In this document: positions 63,112-64,000 of the stretch, piece by piece | How positions within the stretch are numbered: the first letter of the stretch is position 1 | Layout of the letters: every line of letters begins with the position of its first letter | DNA from: Paenibacillus sp. SC116 | Lineage (GTDB): Bacteria; Bacillota; Bacilli; Paenibacillales; Paenibacillaceae | Direction of reading: 5' to 3' | Assembly (NCBI RefSeq): GCF_024733555.1 | Contig: NZ_JANIOF010000007.1 | Location: 124,001-188,000 of the forward strand | DNA: 64,000 nt | Notes under the pieces: model-generated | What the model saw: only the letters and a program-made list of their open reading frames with translations | Told to the model about the DNA's origin: nothing | The model's database searches: none | Program-made: the position numbers and the translations under genes

Positions 63112-64000
63112 CTACATTCTGACTTGATCGCCCTCATTCACAGGCTCGCTGCTTTCCGCCACAATCTTCTCTTCCCCAATCAATCCGTCCAGTATCACCT
63201 GGTTCCGCTCATCCGCATCTCCAAGCGTGACATAACGTTTCCGGATCGTAAATTGATTGCCAATAGGGCCCTTCCGCTCTTCCATAATGTATACAAAATA
63301 ACCTTTCGCATCGCTGTGCACGACTTTTTTCGGCACCATCATCGTCGCCGATTCGGACTTTCGCTCCCAATGAATACCTACAGCTTCACCCCCTTTCAGC
63401 TTCGCAGCGGTAACCCGAAAGGAAAGCTGCTTCCCAGCTGCGGTAGTCGCGGTTGCTTCCGCGTCTTTGATGTCGGTCACGATGGCTCGAATCAAATCTT
63501 GTTGGTCCCCGTTCATATAGAGCTCAACCTCTTCGCCAACCTTCAGTCCGCGAACCTGTTCGTTCGCAACCGTCAGCTTCCAGCCAAGGCCTTGGCTAAG
63601 ATCCGCAATTTGGATGACAGGTTTCCCCGCAGCAGCGGGCACTCCAAGGTCGGCATTCACCTCGGTCACGATTCCGTCGATCGGCGCAATCACAAATTGT
63701 TGCTTACTCAAGGCTTCCCGCATACGACTCAGCTTTCGTTCCTGAATTTGCATATCCAGTTGCAGATTTTCCATATCCGTTCGTACCTGAAGAAGATTTA
63801 CTTCCGGCGACGGATTGTAGTGGGCGCCTTTATACTTGGTCTGCAACGTCTCCATCCCCAGTTGATTTTTCTTGTATAGTGCCTCTTCATCTAGCAGCGC
63901 GTTGCGGGCCTCGGTTGTATCAAGTGTCAGCAGCCTTTGCCCTTTCTTCACCTTATCCCCCACCTCCACTTCGATTTGGATCACCTTCCAACTGGAGTTG
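63112..64000 (-). CDS. HlyD/RND-type membrane-fusion adaptor, N-terminus off window
   Basis: About 296 residues are visible; the N-terminus continues beyond position 64000. The frame shows one half of the biotinyl-lipoyl-like domain (VIQIEVEVGDKVKKGQRLLT), then a coiled-coil hairpin of alpha helices (EEALYKKNQLGMETLQTKYK, LQLDMQIQERKLSRMREALS). The second lipoyl half (FVIAPIDGIVTEVNADLGVP) and beta-barrel domains (VGEEVELYMNGDQQDLIRAI) follow. In Gram-positives such adaptors work with MacB-like ABC exporters. The adjoining gene codes for a solute-binding protein, so a mixed operon is likely. The exporter is off window. Confidence 0.88.
   Translation of the reverse strand, partial: NSSWKVIQIEVEVGDKVKKGQRLLTLDTTEARNALLDEEALYKKNQLGMETLQTKYKGAHYNPSPEVNLLQVRTDMENLQLDMQIQERKLSRMREALSKQQFVIAPIDGIVTEVNADLGVPAAAGKPVIQIADLSQGLGWKLTVANEQVRGLKVGEEVELYMNGDQQDLIRAIVTDIKDAEATATTAAGKQLSFRVTAAKLKGGEAVGIHWERKSESATMMVPKKVVHSDAKGYFVYIMEERKGPIGNQFTIRKRYVTLGDADERNQVILDGLIGEEKIVAESSEPVNEGDQVRM

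Noticed and set aside
63124-63879. 251-codon open frame antisense to the efflux adaptor
   Set aside because: It is an antisense shadow in a G+C-rich gene where stops are rare; no recognisable domain.

Overview
The window looks like a chromosomal segment of a low-to-moderate G+C, endospore-forming Bacillota, most likely a Paenibacillus or close relative. The reasons are strong AGGAGG-type ribosome binding sites, frequent GTG and TTG starts, a cotJABC spore-coat operon, CIRCE and cre-type operators, LxGC lipoproteins, and many AraC regulators and family-1 solute-binding proteins. No rRNA, complete tRNA, CRISPR array, phage module or intact insertion sequence is visible. The genus is an inference from these traits.

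Layout. 0-4.8 kb: a fatty-acid desaturase cut by the window edge with a candidate DesR-type operator, a lipoprotein, a HEAT-repeat protein, a 55-residue basic protein with a TTG start, and htpG behind a consensus promoter and a perfect CIRCE. 4.9-9.4 kb: a 185-bp foldback repeat, the 5-oxoprolinase operon pxpBCA and two exported proteins of unknown role. 9.7-15.8 kb: a BlaI-type repressor, an M56 BlaR1-like protease with an atypical sensor part, and two tandem solute-binding lipoproteins. 15.8-19.3 kb: an RlmA/TlrB-like rRNA methyltransferase behind a long leader holding a 9-codon peptide ending in RLR and a terminator-like hairpin, then cotJABC and a Prx6-type peroxiredoxin. 19.3-24.3 kb: an MFS transporter and GH3 glycosidase with a divergent AraC regulator. 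24.6-28.9 kb: gldA-dhaKL with a divergent PocR/AraC regulator. 29-35.1 kb: a small membrane protein, RidA, PhnA-like protein, an AraC regulator and a YbtPQ-like pair of ABC half-transporters.

35.3-48.8 kb: a lipoprotein, a Fic protein, a small secreted protein, a cre-controlled alpha-amylase, a methyltransferase, an APH-fold kinase, a PobA-like hydroxylase, a small possibly LSm-like protein, a second 185-bp repeat, a GNAT protein, an Lrp regulator divergent from an old-yellow-enzyme reductase, a ClC channel and a nucleoside hydrolase. 48.8-57.9 kb: a decayed GrpB gene, a cupin protein, a DJ-1/PfpI protein with a WYL regulator, an orphan dihydrolipoamide dehydrogenase facing a TetR repressor across shared operators, an AlkD-like protein, a DUF4256 protein with a lipoprotein, a tRNA-dihydrouridine synthase and a HesB-like protein. 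58-61.7 kb: nirB-nirD-nirC for nitrite uptake and reduction. 61.7-64 kb: a G+C-richer segment with a solute-binding lipoprotein and an efflux adaptor cut by the window edge.

Most units are ordinary housekeeping, catabolic or stress functions. The parts most worth a second look are the leader-peptide/hairpin region before the rRNA methyltransferase, the BlaI/M56-like pair with a non-penicillin-binding ectodomain next to orphan solute-binding proteins, and the duplicated 185-bp element with matched foldback arms. All assignments come from reading the sequence; no database search was run.
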